Of a stretch of 64,000 nt of DNA, positions 21,144 to 29,747 are shown piece after piece. Below the pieces are notes generated by a model, which saw only the letters and a program-made list of their open reading frames with translations, was not told the DNA's origin and ran no database searches. The DNA is from Aquabacterium sp. NJ1 (GTDB lineage Bacteria > Pseudomonadota > Gammaproteobacteria > Burkholderiales > Burkholderiaceae_C), in NCBI RefSeq assembly GCF_000768065.1, contig NZ_JRKM01000001.1, positions 2,852,001-2,916,000 on the forward strand, in the 5' to 3' direction. A program made the position numbers and the translations under genes. Within the stretch, counting starts at the first letter, position 1. Each line of letters begins with the position of its first letter.

Positions 21144-21291
21144 GTGGCTGATTGTGCTGGAAGCGGTGGCGGCCCTGGCCGTCCTGATCTTCGTGGTGTG
21201 GTGGACGATGTTTTCAGGGCGTCGCGGTGGCGAGCTGCCGCCCGAGCTTCAGGATGCAGAGCGGGGCGGCAACAAGAAGCTCAAGGGTTGA
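21142..21291 (+). CDS. Small single-pass membrane protein (49 aa)
   Basis: The protein begins MWLIVLEAVAALAVLIFVVWW, one strong transmembrane helix, then FSGRRGGELPPELQ and a charged tail ending KKLKG. GGACA lies about ten bases before the ATG. Similar short Trp-rich one-helix proteins are, as far as I recall, common in Burkholderiales, but I cannot name the family. It is squeezed between mltA (start codons overlap) and the convergent membrane 'recombinase' gene, which it overlaps by 43 bp at the 3' end. Confidence 0.55.
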   Translation: MWLIVLEAVAALAVLIFVVWWTMFSGRRGGELPPELQDAERGGNKKLKG

Positions 21292-23390
21292 CGGCGCACA
21301 CGGCGCCAGATGGCCGCGCGCAAGCGGGCGCGGTCTTTCACACGCACGCTGCGTGAACGCAAGGCCACCAGCAGGGCCAGCCCGAAGCTGACGCCCACAT
21401 TGAGCAGGCCCGTCACCGGCAGGGCAGCGGCACACCACCAGAACACCGGGTCATGCAAGGCGCCAGGCCCCAGCGTGCCCAGGGCGGCCATCAACTGGCC
21501 GGTGGACAAGGTCACGTGGCGCACATCCAGCGGCAGCGCCATGAAGCCGGCGATCACCGGCACCAGGCCCAGCATCAGGCCCAGCGACACATTGGCCGCC
21601 AGCCCCGAGATGTTGGCGCGCCACCAGGTGGCCCAGCGCGCCGCACGCGCCACCCCCACCCAGGCGCGGATGTGCGGGTTCCAGCGCATGGCGCTGTCCA
21701 GCTTGTGCAGCACGAACCAGTTCTCCACCCAGCCCGCCATCAGGCTGGACACGAACAGCAGCACGCCCGTGAAGGCCGCGTACCAGGCCGTGGGGCCCAG
21801 CAGGGTCAAGGTCTCCAGCACATGGTGCGCCGAATGCTCGCCGATCAAGGGCTTGCCCAAGGCCAGCCAGGCCGCACCCTGCATCAACAGCACCAAGGGC
21901 GCCACCACCAGCAGGTTGCCCACGATGCCCGCCGTCTGGGATCGGATCAGGTGGGCCACTTCGTCCACAAAGGCTTCAATGGCCGCATCGTCCTTCGTGT
22001 TGGACAACTTCGCAGCCATGGCCGGTGCCGTCATGGCGGGCTGCTTGGTGGCCACCGTCCAGTGCAGCAGTTGCACGATCACGAAGCTGATCGCGTAGTT
22101 CACGCCCGCGCCCATGCCCGCCCAGAAAGGCGACAGGCCAATGGCCAGCACCACGAACTTCAAGAAGGTGGTGCCGGCCAGCACCGCCCCGCCACCAGCG
22201 GCACGCTTGAGCATGTCCACATACTCGGCCTTGCTGCGGGTGATGTAGTGCTCGCCCGTTTCGGCGCTGCGCTCGGCCACTTTGCGCGCCAGCAAGGCGT
22301 AATGCTGCGTGAACAAGGCGCGCACACTGCGGCGGCGCTGCCCGGTCTTGACCAGGCCCACCACCAGCTCGCGCATGCCCGGCGTGGCCTGCTCGGCCAG
22401 CACCACATCCAGCAACTGCGCGATGCGGTCGCAGCGCTCGCACAACTGGTCGATCTGGAAGACGAGGTCCACCGAGATGCCCTGCACCTCCAGGTGGCCA
22501 TGCAGGCCGCGTGCGGCTTCGGCGCAATGGTCCAGCAACACGCGCAGGTACTGGGCTTCATGCAGCAAGGGGGCGGGCCAGGGCGCACCCGTGGCCCCAC
22601 TGCGTGCATGCGCCAGCGCCAGCTCGTGCAGGCGCTCGATCACGCGCGTCAACTGCCTGAAGGCCAGGCGTGCGCTGCCCTTGCCGGCGTCGGCTTCAAG
22701 GGGGGCCTCAACCGCCGTGTCATCGGCGGCATCAAAGTCCACATCCACCCGCGTGCCCACGCGTGAGCGGAAGGCCGGCGAAAAGCCCGCTGCGCGCACC
22801 TGGGTGGCCAGGTAGTGCATGGCGTCATAAAAAGGCTCGCGCCAGGCCAGGGCCGAATGGTCGGCATGCGCACCATTGCCCGGGGCCTGCAAAGCCAGGG
22901 CCTCGGCCCACAAGCTGGCCACCCCTTCCAGCGTGGCGTCATCCAGCGCCTGCAGCCAGGCCGCGTCATCGGGGTCGTCAAACAGCAGGTTGAACAGCGC
23001 GGCCAGGTCCGCCGTGTCGGGGCTCATCGGCAAGGCCTGCCGGCGCAGCCGCTCACCAAATTCGTTCAAGAAAGACGAACGCGGCGAGAAGCCAAAGTCA
23101 GCCAGCAAGGCGGCCACGTCCATGTCGCGCCAGAAGGCGGCCAGCAAGGCCACCACCTTCGCGCGCCGTGCGGCATCCTGCTGCAACAGGCGCACCACGT
23201 TTTGCGTGCCGCTCACCGGCTCGCCGCGCCGTATCCAGTCCAGCAGGCGGATCAGCCAGATGTGCCGCTCCACCAAAGGGGCCTGGTCATCGGCCTGGTC
23301 CAGCAGCTCGCTCAGCTCGAAACCATTACCGGGCCGTGGCCACCAGGTCTGCCGCTTGAGCGGATGAAAGCGTCTTGAAATCAATGGCAT
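21249..23390 (-). CDS. PF10136-type membrane protein annotated as 'site-specific recombinase' (Gcr-like)
   Basis: A 713-aa protein of the family usually named 'site-specific recombinase' (Neisseria gcr relatives). The N-terminal half is soluble and helical; from about residue 395 there are several transmembrane segments (FLKFVVLAIGLSPFWAGMGA; LLVVAPLVLLMQGAAWLAL; AFTGVLLFVSSLMAG; VSLGLMLGLVPVIAGFMAL). No tyrosine- or serine-recombinase catalytic signature is visible, so the name is doubtful. The ATG at 23390 overlaps the apaG stop as TGATG, implying translational coupling. Confidence 0.8.
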   Translation of the reverse strand: MPLISRRFHPLKRQTWWPRPGNGFELSELLDQADDQAPLVERHIWLIRLLDWIRRGEPVSGTQNVVRLLQQDAARRAKVVALLAAFWRDMDVAALLADFGFSPRSSFLNEFGERLRRQALPMSPDTADLAALFNLLFDDPDDAAWLQALDDATLEGVASLWAEALALQAPGNGAHADHSALAWREPFYDAMHYLATQVRAAGFSPAFRSRVGTRVDVDFDAADDTAVEAPLEADAGKGSARLAFRQLTRVIERLHELALAHARSGATGAPWPAPLLHEAQYLRVLLDHCAEAARGLHGHLEVQGISVDLVFQIDQLCERCDRIAQLLDVVLAEQATPGMRELVVGLVKTGQRRRSVRALFTQHYALLARKVAERSAETGEHYITRSKAEYVDMLKRAAGGGAVLAGTTFLKFVVLAIGLSPFWAGMGAGVNYAISFVIVQLLHWTVATKQPAMTAPAMAAKLSNTKDDAAIEAFVDEVAHLIRSQTAGIVGNLLVVAPLVLLMQGAAWLALGKPLIGEHSAHHVLETLTLLGPTAWYAAFTGVLLFVSSLMAGWVENWFVLHKLDSAMRWNPHIRAWVGVARAARWATWWRANISGLAANVSLGLMLGLVPVIAGFMALPLDVRHVTLSTGQLMAALGTLGPGALHDPVFWWCAAALPVTGLLNVGVSFGLALLVALRSRSVRVKDRARLRAAIWRRVRRQPLSFLLPPRSAS

Positions 23391-23764
23391 CAATGCAGCG
23401 ACTGCGACCTCGCCAAAGTGAAGGCGGGGATCGGGGCCTCAAACCAATGGGCGTCCTCAGTCATGCAGAAGTAAGTGCCTTGCATGATGCCATGCGGTGT
23501 GTCCAGCCGCGTCCAGGAGGTGTATTCAAACCTTTCACCCGGTTTCAACATGGGCTGGTTGCCCACCACGCCCAGGCCGCGCACCTCTTCGGTCTTGCCG
23601 GTTGCATCGGTGATCACCCAATGGCGGCCAATCAACTGCGCAGGCACCGTGCCCGAGTTGACGATGGTGACGGTGTACGCGAACACGTACTCGTGCCGCG
23701 CGGGGTTGCTCTGGTCTTCCAGGTACTGCGGCGCCACGGCGCACGTGAATTGGGCTTGGCTCAT
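23390..23764 (-). CDS. apaG: Co2+/Mg2+ efflux protein ApaG
   Basis: A 124-aa beta-sandwich (DUF525) protein. Characteristic segments are HEYVFAYTVTIVNSGTVPAQLIGRHW split over two strands, VRGLGVVGNQPMLKPGE, FEYTSW and GIMQGTYF. Biochemical role is unsettled; mutants of homologues affect Co2+ resistance and Mg2+ efflux. The start MSQAQFTCAV at 23764 fits the family length, although the frame is open upstream. It overlaps the next gene by one base (TGATG). Confidence 0.94.
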   Translation of the reverse strand: MSQAQFTCAVAPQYLEDQSNPARHEYVFAYTVTIVNSGTVPAQLIGRHWVITDATGKTEEVRGLGVVGNQPMLKPGERFEYTSWTRLDTPHGIMQGTYFCMTEDAHWFEAPIPAFTLARSQSLH

Positions 23765-23909
23765 GCGGCCCATTCTAGGCAAATGGCGCCAGATAGCCCT
23801 TTGCATACCCCAGCAAGTCATGGGGATGTCACCACTTGGCGGCACCATGCGGCGTCCTGTTTACTGACGCATTGCGTCGTCATCAAGTTGCTGTAAGGGA
23901 GTTCATTTC

Positions 23910-25670
23910 ATGGATCGTCGTCGTTTCTTGTCGGCACTGGGTGCCATGGGTGGTGGCTTGCTGGTGACCTGGCAAGCCCAGGCCACAGACTGGCTCAACC
24001 TGGGCACGGCCCCGCTGGACACATCCGGCATGCGCACCGACTCGGCCCGCGTGTTCGACCTCTCTGTGTCTTCTGCAGACCCGACGCTGACCGGCGTGAT
24101 CCTGTGGACGCACATCAACCCCGACGCCATCAAAGCCAACGAGCCGCTCTACCTGCAAGTGGCGCTGGATGCCAACTTCCAGACCATGCTGATGCAGGCC
24201 CAGATCGCGCCGCAAGACATCACGCCCGAGCGCGACCACACCATCAAGATCGACCTCGATGGGCAATTACCCGCCACCAACTCAGGGGGGCCTTACTTCT
24301 ACCGCTTCATTTATGACCGCACGCTCAGCCGCACCGGCCGCTGCCGCACGCTGTCATCTGCCGGCAATGGCTTGAAGCACCTGAAGTTCGGCCTGCTGAC
24401 CTGCCAGGACTACACCAACGGCTACTACGGTGCCCTGAGCCACGTGGCCAAGGACGACAGCCTGGACTTCGTGCTGCACCTGGGTGACTTCATTTATGAA
24501 TCCGCCGGTGACCCACGCTTCCAGAGCCTGCCCTTTGCCGACCGCATGCTGGTGCTGCCATCAGGTGGCATCGTCGCCATGGACCTGGCCGACTACCGCA
24601 CCATCTACCGCAAGTACCGCAGCGACCCCAACCTGCAAGCCGCGATGGAGCGCCACACCTTCATCTGCGTGCCCGACGACCACGAAACCGCCAACGACAG
24701 CTACTGGGACTACGCCCGCGACACCCTGGGCGCGCCCGACCACCCCTACACCACCGACCCGAAATACGGCAACAGCCCGGCCTTGCTCAAGCAACTCAAG
24801 CTGGACTCGCAACGCGCCTGGACCGAATACGTGCCCGCCCGCGTGGCCTACAACCCGCTGGCCACGCACCCGTTCGAGGCCCTCAAGGTGTACCGCCGCT
24901 TTGCGTTTGGCAGCTTCCTTGATCTGTTCATGATCGAGAACCGCACCTACCGCAGCCCCCACCCCTGCGGCGAGAAAGACGCTCTGGGCCGTTACCTGCC
25001 CATTGGCTGCACCAAGTACAACAGCCCCGAGCAGACCCTGCTGGGCGCCACCCAGCACAACTGGCTGGTGGAGGGGCTGACCCAATCGCGCGCCACCTGG
25101 AAGCTCATGGGCAACCAGACCTTCTTCGGCCGCCTGGCCGTGACCTTCCTGGGCGCCGAGCTGGCGCCGCTGGACGTGGACGCCTGGGACGGCTTCAACG
25201 CCGAACGCCGCGCCCTGACCGGCGCCCTGCGCGACGCCAAGGTGCGCAACTACCTCGTGGTGACGGGCGACCTGCACACCTTCATGGCCAGCAACACCAA
25301 GCACGACTACGGCAACCTCAACCCGCTGGACTTTGACAACTTCGTGGGCGCCGAATTCATGACCCCCTCGGTGACCTCGGCCAACCTGGGCGAAATGATC
25401 GGCAGCAAACTCACCGCCCAGCAACGCACCCTGCTGATGCAAGGCCTGGCCGCCCCGGCCGTGCGCCTGAATAACCCGCATATTCAATACTTCAACAGCA
25501 ACCAGCAGGGTTACTCCACCCTGGAGCTGACCGACAGTTATGCCGAATGGGTGGCCTACGCCGTGGACAAGAGCGTGAACGACCCGGCCGTGGCGCGTAA
25601 ATGCGTGGCACGGCAGCGCAAGTACATGTCGCTGCCCTGGTTGATGGCGCAGAGTACGAGCGGGTATTGA
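23910..25670 (+). CDS. phoD: PhoD-family alkaline phosphatase, Tat-exported
   Basis: A 586-aa metallophosphoesterase with a twin-arginine signal (MDRRRFLSALGAMGGG, then cleavage near QAQA). A fibronectin-like N-terminal domain (VFDLSVSSADPTLTGVILWT) precedes the PhoD catalytic domain with LHLGDFIYE, PDDHETANDSYWD, the WKLMGNQTFF segment and VVTGDLHTF, which supply the metal ligands. Typical PhoD enzymes are Ca/Fe-dependent and release phosphate from monoesters and diesters in the periplasm or outside the cell. Transcription ends at the hairpin at 25724. No Pho box was identified upstream. Confidence 0.9.
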   Translation: MDRRRFLSALGAMGGGLLVTWQAQATDWLNLGTAPLDTSGMRTDSARVFDLSVSSADPTLTGVILWTHINPDAIKANEPLYLQVALDANFQTMLMQAQIAPQDITPERDHTIKIDLDGQLPATNSGGPYFYRFIYDRTLSRTGRCRTLSSAGNGLKHLKFGLLTCQDYTNGYYGALSHVAKDDSLDFVLHLGDFIYESAGDPRFQSLPFADRMLVLPSGGIVAMDLADYRTIYRKYRSDPNLQAAMERHTFICVPDDHETANDSYWDYARDTLGAPDHPYTTDPKYGNSPALLKQLKLDSQRAWTEYVPARVAYNPLATHPFEALKVYRRFAFGSFLDLFMIENRTYRSPHPCGEKDALGRYLPIGCTKYNSPEQTLLGATQHNWLVEGLTQSRATWKLMGNQTFFGRLAVTFLGAELAPLDVDAWDGFNAERRALTGALRDAKVRNYLVVTGDLHTFMASNTKHDYGNLNPLDFDNFVGAEFMTPSVTSANLGEMIGSKLTAQQRTLLMQGLAAPAVRLNNPHIQYFNSNQQGYSTLELTDSYAEWVAYAVDKSVNDPAVARKCVARQRKYMSLPWLMAQSTSGY

Positions 25671-25721
25671 TGGAGGATAAGGAATAAGGACGCGGCGAAT
25701 AAATTCGTGGCGAGGAGGCAA

Positions 25722-25748
25722 AGGGCCGGGTTGATCCCCGGCCTTTTT
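25722..25748 (+). terminator. Rho-independent terminator after phoD
   Basis: GGCCGGG (25724-25730) pairs with CCCGGCC (25737-25743), followed by TTTTT. It also insulates the cassette array downstream from phoD transcription. Confidence 0.8.
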
Positions 25749-25845
25749 AGTTTTTATTAAGGATTTGTTGATGGTGGGTGGATATGCTTGGGCGTTTATT
25801 GGGGTGCGGTTGTGCGTGCTGGCAGATGTGGGAGATACTTTTGGC

Positions 25846-25892
25846 GTCTAACGGAATTCGCGACATTTGTGCTCTCTAAATTGCAGTTAGGC
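25846..25892 (+). repeat. Weak attC/attI-like site at left end of array
   Basis: GTCTAAC (25846-25852) and GTTAGGC (25886-25892) are R''/R'-type boxes in inverse complement (6 of 7). The inner arm pairs only over AATT, and 47 bp is short for attC. It may be an eroded attC or a remnant of the insertion site. Confidence 0.4.
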
Positions 25893-25916
25893 TTCCAAAT
25901 CTACTAAGGGAAATTG

Positions 25917-26306
25917 ATGTCCTTCATCCTAAACGGAGGCCCAGCTATTGGGCATCCATATGCGCCCCTTCGCATCAAGACGGGGGGGCGAGATGTAGTT
26001 GTATCTGGTACTGCGATCACGGCAGACAACAAGAGCTTAGAGTTCTATTTGGCAGACCTGATTGTCGTTCTCAAATTCGAGACCGACGGCGAATCACCTA
26101 GATTCGGCTCAGTTTTTGCGGAAGGATCGTCTCTAACTCTTCCGCTATATAACTTTAACAACTCGCTTGGTTCTGGCACCACGATACCGATTGAAATTGG
26201 AACGCTTAACCAAAGAAAGCTGTTCCTGTCGTTCATGATTTACGCCCTTACCCCTCAGAGCTCAAAGGTTGTGCATTACACCTTTATGGTTGGAGATGCG
26301 GCATGA
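25917..26306 (+). CDS. DUF6864-like cassette protein
   Basis: A 129-aa soluble beta-rich protein beginning MSFILNGGPA. The C-terminal half has YNFNNSLGSGTTIPIEIGTL, RKLFLSFMIYAL and VVHYTFMVG, which I recall as the pattern of DUF6864-type proteins (function unknown). It opens 24 bp after the R' box and overlaps the next gene by 4 bp (ATGA), so the two form one translational unit. Codon use is AT-rich compared with flanking DNA. A role in defence is only suggested by the cassette context. Confidence 0.7.
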   Translation: MSFILNGGPAIGHPYAPLRIKTGGRDVVVSGTAITADNKSLEFYLADLIVVLKFETDGESPRFGSVFAEGSSLTLPLYNFNNSLGSGTTIPIEIGTLNQRKLFLSFMIYALTPQSSKVVHYTFMVGDAA

Positions 26307-26623
26307 ACGATCCTATATCTCAGGGAGATGTCGAGGGCGTGATCAAGGTTCCTACAGGGGACATTGGGGACAGATCAATCTCCACAGCCATACCAGGAAC
26401 ACTTACGCAGCAAATTGGATCAGGTGAACATGCCCAAAACTCGATCGTTTACCGCACAATTTTGTGGTCATTCATCGCCGGTGGGGCGCTCTCGGTTGCG
26501 GTCGTCGTGATCGCTCTTGCAAAGGGAGGCTCTACTGCTCTTGCAGATATTAAAGATGTTTGGTCCGTCTTCGCGCCAATAATCACCCTTTCTCTCGGCT
26601 ATCTTTTTGGGAAGAGCAAGTGA
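26303..26623 (+). CDS. Small two-helix membrane protein, partner of the DUF6864-like protein
   Basis: A 106-aa protein: a polar N-terminal ~50 residues with no hydrophobic stretch, then two predicted transmembrane helices (ILWSFIAGGALSVAVVVIAL and VWSVFAPIITLSLGYLFG) and a short basic end (KSK). It is translationally coupled to the preceding gene (ATGA overlap) and is the last gene before attC at 26699. A soluble protein coupled to a small membrane protein is a layout seen in abortive-infection modules; here that is inference. No family recognised. Confidence 0.7.
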   Translation: MNDPISQGDVEGVIKVPTGDIGDRSISTAIPGTLTQQIGSGEHAQNSIVYRTILWSFIAGGALSVAVVVIALAKGGSTALADIKDVWSVFAPIITLSLGYLFGKSK

Positions 26624-26698
26624 AGCATTCTTTTCGAATGCGAGCATGTTTGCGCCAAGTCGTTGCTTCAATTTCCAAAGCCGCGCCTTTGCGCCACA

Positions 26699-26765
26699 GC
26701 CTAACTGTAGGTTCAACGCGGACAAAAATGCGCCGCATTTTTTCAGGTTAACCTGAGCGTTAGAC
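26699..26765 (+). repeat. attC recombination site 1
   Basis: R'' is GCCTAAC (26699-26705) and R' is GTTAGAC (26759-26765). The inner arms AGGTTCAAC and GTTAACCT pair except for one unpaired C, the hallmark extra-helical base of attC. The loop contains a further hairpin (AAAAATGCG / CGCATTTTT). Length 67 bp. Confidence 0.8.
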
Positions 26766-26774
26766 ATACAGAAA

Positions 26775-28523
26775 ATGACAATATGCCGCATCAAAGTCGA
26801 AAATGTTAAGGGCGCCAAGTGCCATGACATCGTCGCAAACATCATTCCGAATAAACCATCACTGCTGGTTGCGCCTAACGGATTCGGGAAAAGTTCTATT
26901 ACAGCCGCATTCAGCAGCCTAATTCCTTCAAGGTTAAAGCTGGAGGACGACCACCTACATTGTGGTAGCGCAAACAATCGTCCTAAGTTAACCATTGAAT
27001 TGCAGAATCCGGCGGGCGGCATCATTACCCTTGTTGCGGATGACGGTAAAAATGAGTTGGCCGGCAAAATTGACGTTTTCGTCATAAACAGCAGACTAGA
27101 GGCAAAAGCCATAAAGCGAAATATGGGTCGCTTTACGACAGCCTCTGCCTCATTAAAAATCGGCGAAGTGGTTTTGGTTGAAAAAATACCAAAAACTGCA
27201 TATTTCAACTACAGAGTCGCGGATTTAAGAAGAACCTTTGGGGTAAACGGAAAGTGCCTAACAAACATCGAATTCATATTCAAGAATTCGGCGGCTCTGG
27301 CAGAGCTATTCGAAGAATGTCAGCTGCTGGCTAAAATTTCCGGCGCAAGAATACAAGAAAAGCTCAAAGCAATCATTCATTCAATCAATCAGCAAAACGG
27401 CGACGCTGCAGCAATTAAACAATGGATTGAGATAAATTGCCTCGCGGAGCTAAGGCAAATCCAGTGCTTGGAAATAGTGGCCCGCATTTTTCTAGAGCAC
27501 ACCCGGGAAATAAAGTCCCAAGTAGAGGCAGTGCTGTGTGCATATCAAATGTGCGTGCTCTATTCATTGAATCCAGCGGAATTCAAAAGTGCGTGCATAT
27601 ACGCGCAATACAGCGCCGACAAAGAAACGTATAAGCAAGTCATATCCTCTTTCGATACAACATGGAAAGACGTAAAACCCAAAGAGCAAAAGGGGCAACT
27701 TGTAGTTGATTTTCCAGGCGCGATGCATATCTCTAACGGGCAGAGAGACTCGCTAACATTTGCCGCAATGACCCAACGCATTAAAGGCAGAGTTGGGAAG
27801 CGAGATGCAATTCTTATAATAGATGAGGTCTTCGACTACTTGGATGACGCAAACCTAACGGCGGTGCAATATTACATCTCCAACCTCATAGAGTCGATGA
27901 AGGTGAGCGGCAATAGAATATACCCCCTAATATTTACGCACCTCAACCCAATATATTTCAAGAATTACGCATTTAACGATCAAAAAGTGTACTTTATTGA
28001 CAAGCGAACGCAGTCAATAAATGAGCACTTCAAAAAAATAATCCTCAAACGCGAGGATCCAGCCATCAAGGCTGACGTAGAGCGCCACTTTATTCACTAC
28101 CACCCGGACGATGTGGATTTGCAGGCCGAGTTCTTGGCCTTAGGGTTAAAGCAGTCGCTGGGGAAATCCCAGAATTTTCGTGCATATACATTGGGAGAAT
28201 GGGAGAAGTACAAGCGAAATGAGCCGGAATATGATCCGTTCGCCATCTGCTGCTTTGTTCGGGTCAAATTGGAAGAAATCGCATACAACAAAATCGCGGA
28301 CCCGGCACACCAAACCGAATTCATTAACACGAACAAAACTCGCAATAAACTAGAGTATGCGAGGTCAATTGGAGTGAAAGTTCCGGAAACAGCCTTCTTG
28401 CTGGTCATCATTTATAACGAAGGACTGCACGTGCGCAACAATGTAGACAACAGTTCACCAGTGGTGGCAAAGTTAGAAAATCTTGTTATCCGAAAGATGG
28501 CAATAGAGGCCACTGATGGCTAA
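26775..28523 (+). CDS. ABC-type (SMC/RecF-like) ATPase, candidate defence protein
   Basis: A 582-aa cytoplasmic ATPase. Walker A is APNGFGKSS at 33-41, the ABC signature-like SNGQRDS at 320-326 and Walker B ILIIDE at 346-351, followed by a D-loop-like YLDD. The ~280 residues between A and the signature are helical without a long coiled coil. The C-terminal ~150 residues (from about 430) show no motif I can name. The layout resembles ATPases of OLD/PtuA-like defence systems, but no nuclease partner is encoded in this cassette, so it may act alone. The ATG lies nine bases after the R' box with no clear ribosome site. The stop codon falls inside the attC 2 R'' box. Codon use is AT-rich. Confidence 0.82.
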   Translation: MTICRIKVENVKGAKCHDIVANIIPNKPSLLVAPNGFGKSSITAAFSSLIPSRLKLEDDHLHCGSANNRPKLTIELQNPAGGIITLVADDGKNELAGKIDVFVINSRLEAKAIKRNMGRFTTASASLKIGEVVLVEKIPKTAYFNYRVADLRRTFGVNGKCLTNIEFIFKNSAALAELFEECQLLAKISGARIQEKLKAIIHSINQQNGDAAAIKQWIEINCLAELRQIQCLEIVARIFLEHTREIKSQVEAVLCAYQMCVLYSLNPAEFKSACIYAQYSADKETYKQVISSFDTTWKDVKPKEQKGQLVVDFPGAMHISNGQRDSLTFAAMTQRIKGRVGKRDAILIIDEVFDYLDDANLTAVQYYISNLIESMKVSGNRIYPLIFTHLNPIYFKNYAFNDQKVYFIDKRTQSINEHFKKIILKREDPAIKADVERHFIHYHPDDVDLQAEFLALGLKQSLGKSQNFRAYTLGEWEKYKRNEPEYDPFAICCFVRVKLEEIAYNKIADPAHQTEFINTNKTRNKLEYARSIGVKVPETAFLLVIIYNEGLHVRNNVDNSSPVVAKLENLVIRKMAIEATDG

Positions 28524-28620
28524 CTGGTCGGTCAAGCGGTCGCCAACACTGGCCATGGCTAGTGTCGGTAGCGCCCTCCGCCCTGACGGCCTGCGGCACC
28601 GCTTACCTTGGGCGTTAGAC
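28518..28620 (+). repeat. attC recombination site 2
   Basis: R'' is GGCTAAC (28518-28524) and R' is GTTAGAC (28614-28620). The inner arms GGTCAAGCGGT and ACCGCTTACC pair perfectly apart from one unpaired C. The loop shares CACTGGCCATG and GCGCCCTCCGC with attC 3. Length 103 bp. Confidence 0.88.
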
Positions 28621-28646
28621 CTCACAATTCAAAGCAATAATCACAT

Positions 28647-29747
28647 ATGAGCAAAATCGAACAGGAACTATCAATCGCCGAGCAGAGCTTGTCCACAGAC
28701 TCCTACTCAATGTCGATCGGAGAGTTGATCTCTTCTTACAAGAATGGTGAGGTCGAAATTAATCCGGCCTTTCAAAGAGTCTTTCGATGGAGTGATTTTG
28801 CAAAATCACGACTGATAGAATCATTCCTTCTTGGCTTGCCTGTCCCTCCAATTTTCGTCTACCAGAAACCATCAGGCACCTGGGAGTTAATCGACGGACT
28901 TCAGCGCATTTCGACCGTTCTTCAGTTTGTTGGAGAATTGAAAGATAAGCAAGGTAATCTTGTCACCCCTCTCACTCTAACTTCAACAAAGTACCTTCCC
29001 TCTCTTTTGGGTACTTATTGGAAGCCAAGCCAAGAAAATGACCCATTGGCTTTTCCTGAAAACCTTAAACTAAAATTCCGCAAGTCGCGAATCGATGTAA
29101 AAATTATTCTACCCAAAAGTAATGAGTTGAGCAAATATGAGCTATTTGATCGACTGAATACGGGCGGTAGCCCAGCCACACCTGCAGAAGTTCGCAATTG
29201 CTTGATTTTAATGAAGGATACAAGGCTGTTCGAGTGGCTGGAGCACCTTGTTAACTATCCCGCTTTCATCGATACCACTCCGCTAACCGACCGTCAAATC
29301 GAAGAGCAGTACAGATTCGAATTGTTAACTCGATTCCTAGTATTGCAATCCACATCACCGGAAGAAGCTCGCAATATTGATGATCTTGAGACATATTTAA
29401 ATGATAAAATATTGAGAATCGCTGATGATGCCACTTTCGATCGCCTCGTCGAAGAGCAGAAGTTTAAAGATGTTTTTGACCGCCTTTCACGGATTTTTGA
29501 AGACAATATATTCCGTAGATTCAATGTAGAAAAGAATCGATTTATTGGGCCATTCCTTCTTGCCGCTTTTGAAGTAATAGCGATTGGGGTGGCAATAAAT
29601 ATCGAAAACGTGCGTCAGCACGATGATGATTGGCTCACCCAAAGGGTCCGGAATCTTTGGGCAAACAATCTAATTCGCAGCATTGGAATGAGATCTTCTC
29701 AACGAATGGCTCAAACGCTCCCAATAGCACGGGAGCACTTTAGATGA
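28647..29747 (+). CDS. DUF262 (GmrSD N-terminal-like) protein
   Basis: A 366-aa protein with the DUF262 signature: INPAFQRVFRWSDFAKSRLI around residues 38-57, PPIFVYQ, and DGLQRIST at 83-90 (the DGQQR-type nucleotide-binding motif with Leu in third place). No C-terminal HNH (DUF1524) domain follows, so it is not a complete GmrSD-type restriction enzyme. It overlaps the next gene by 4 bp (ATGA). DUF262 proteins occur in restriction of modified DNA and in toxin-antitoxin-like pairs. Here it probably acts with the HEPN partner. Confidence 0.85.
   Translation: MSKIEQELSIAEQSLSTDSYSMSIGELISSYKNGEVEINPAFQRVFRWSDFAKSRLIESFLLGLPVPPIFVYQKPSGTWELIDGLQRISTVLQFVGELKDKQGNLVTPLTLTSTKYLPSLLGTYWKPSQENDPLAFPENLKLKFRKSRIDVKIILPKSNELSKYELFDRLNTGGSPATPAEVRNCLILMKDTRLFEWLEHLVNYPAFIDTTPLTDRQIEEQYRFELLTRFLVLQSTSPEEARNIDDLETYLNDKILRIADDATFDRLVEEQKFKDVFDRLSRIFEDNIFRRFNVEKNRFIGPFLLAAFEVIAIGVAINIENVRQHDDDWLTQRVRNLWANNLIRSIGMRSSQRMAQTLPIAREHFR

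Noticed and set aside
21249-23390. 'Site-specific recombinase' as evidence of a mobile element
   Set aside because: The name is historical. The protein is membrane-bound without recombinase catalytic motifs, is coupled to apaG, and has native composition.
25671-25845. Search for an integrase gene or Pc promoter at the left end of the cassette array
   Set aside because: Only 175 bp with the phoD terminator lie there. No intI frame on either strand, so no complete integron is claimed.
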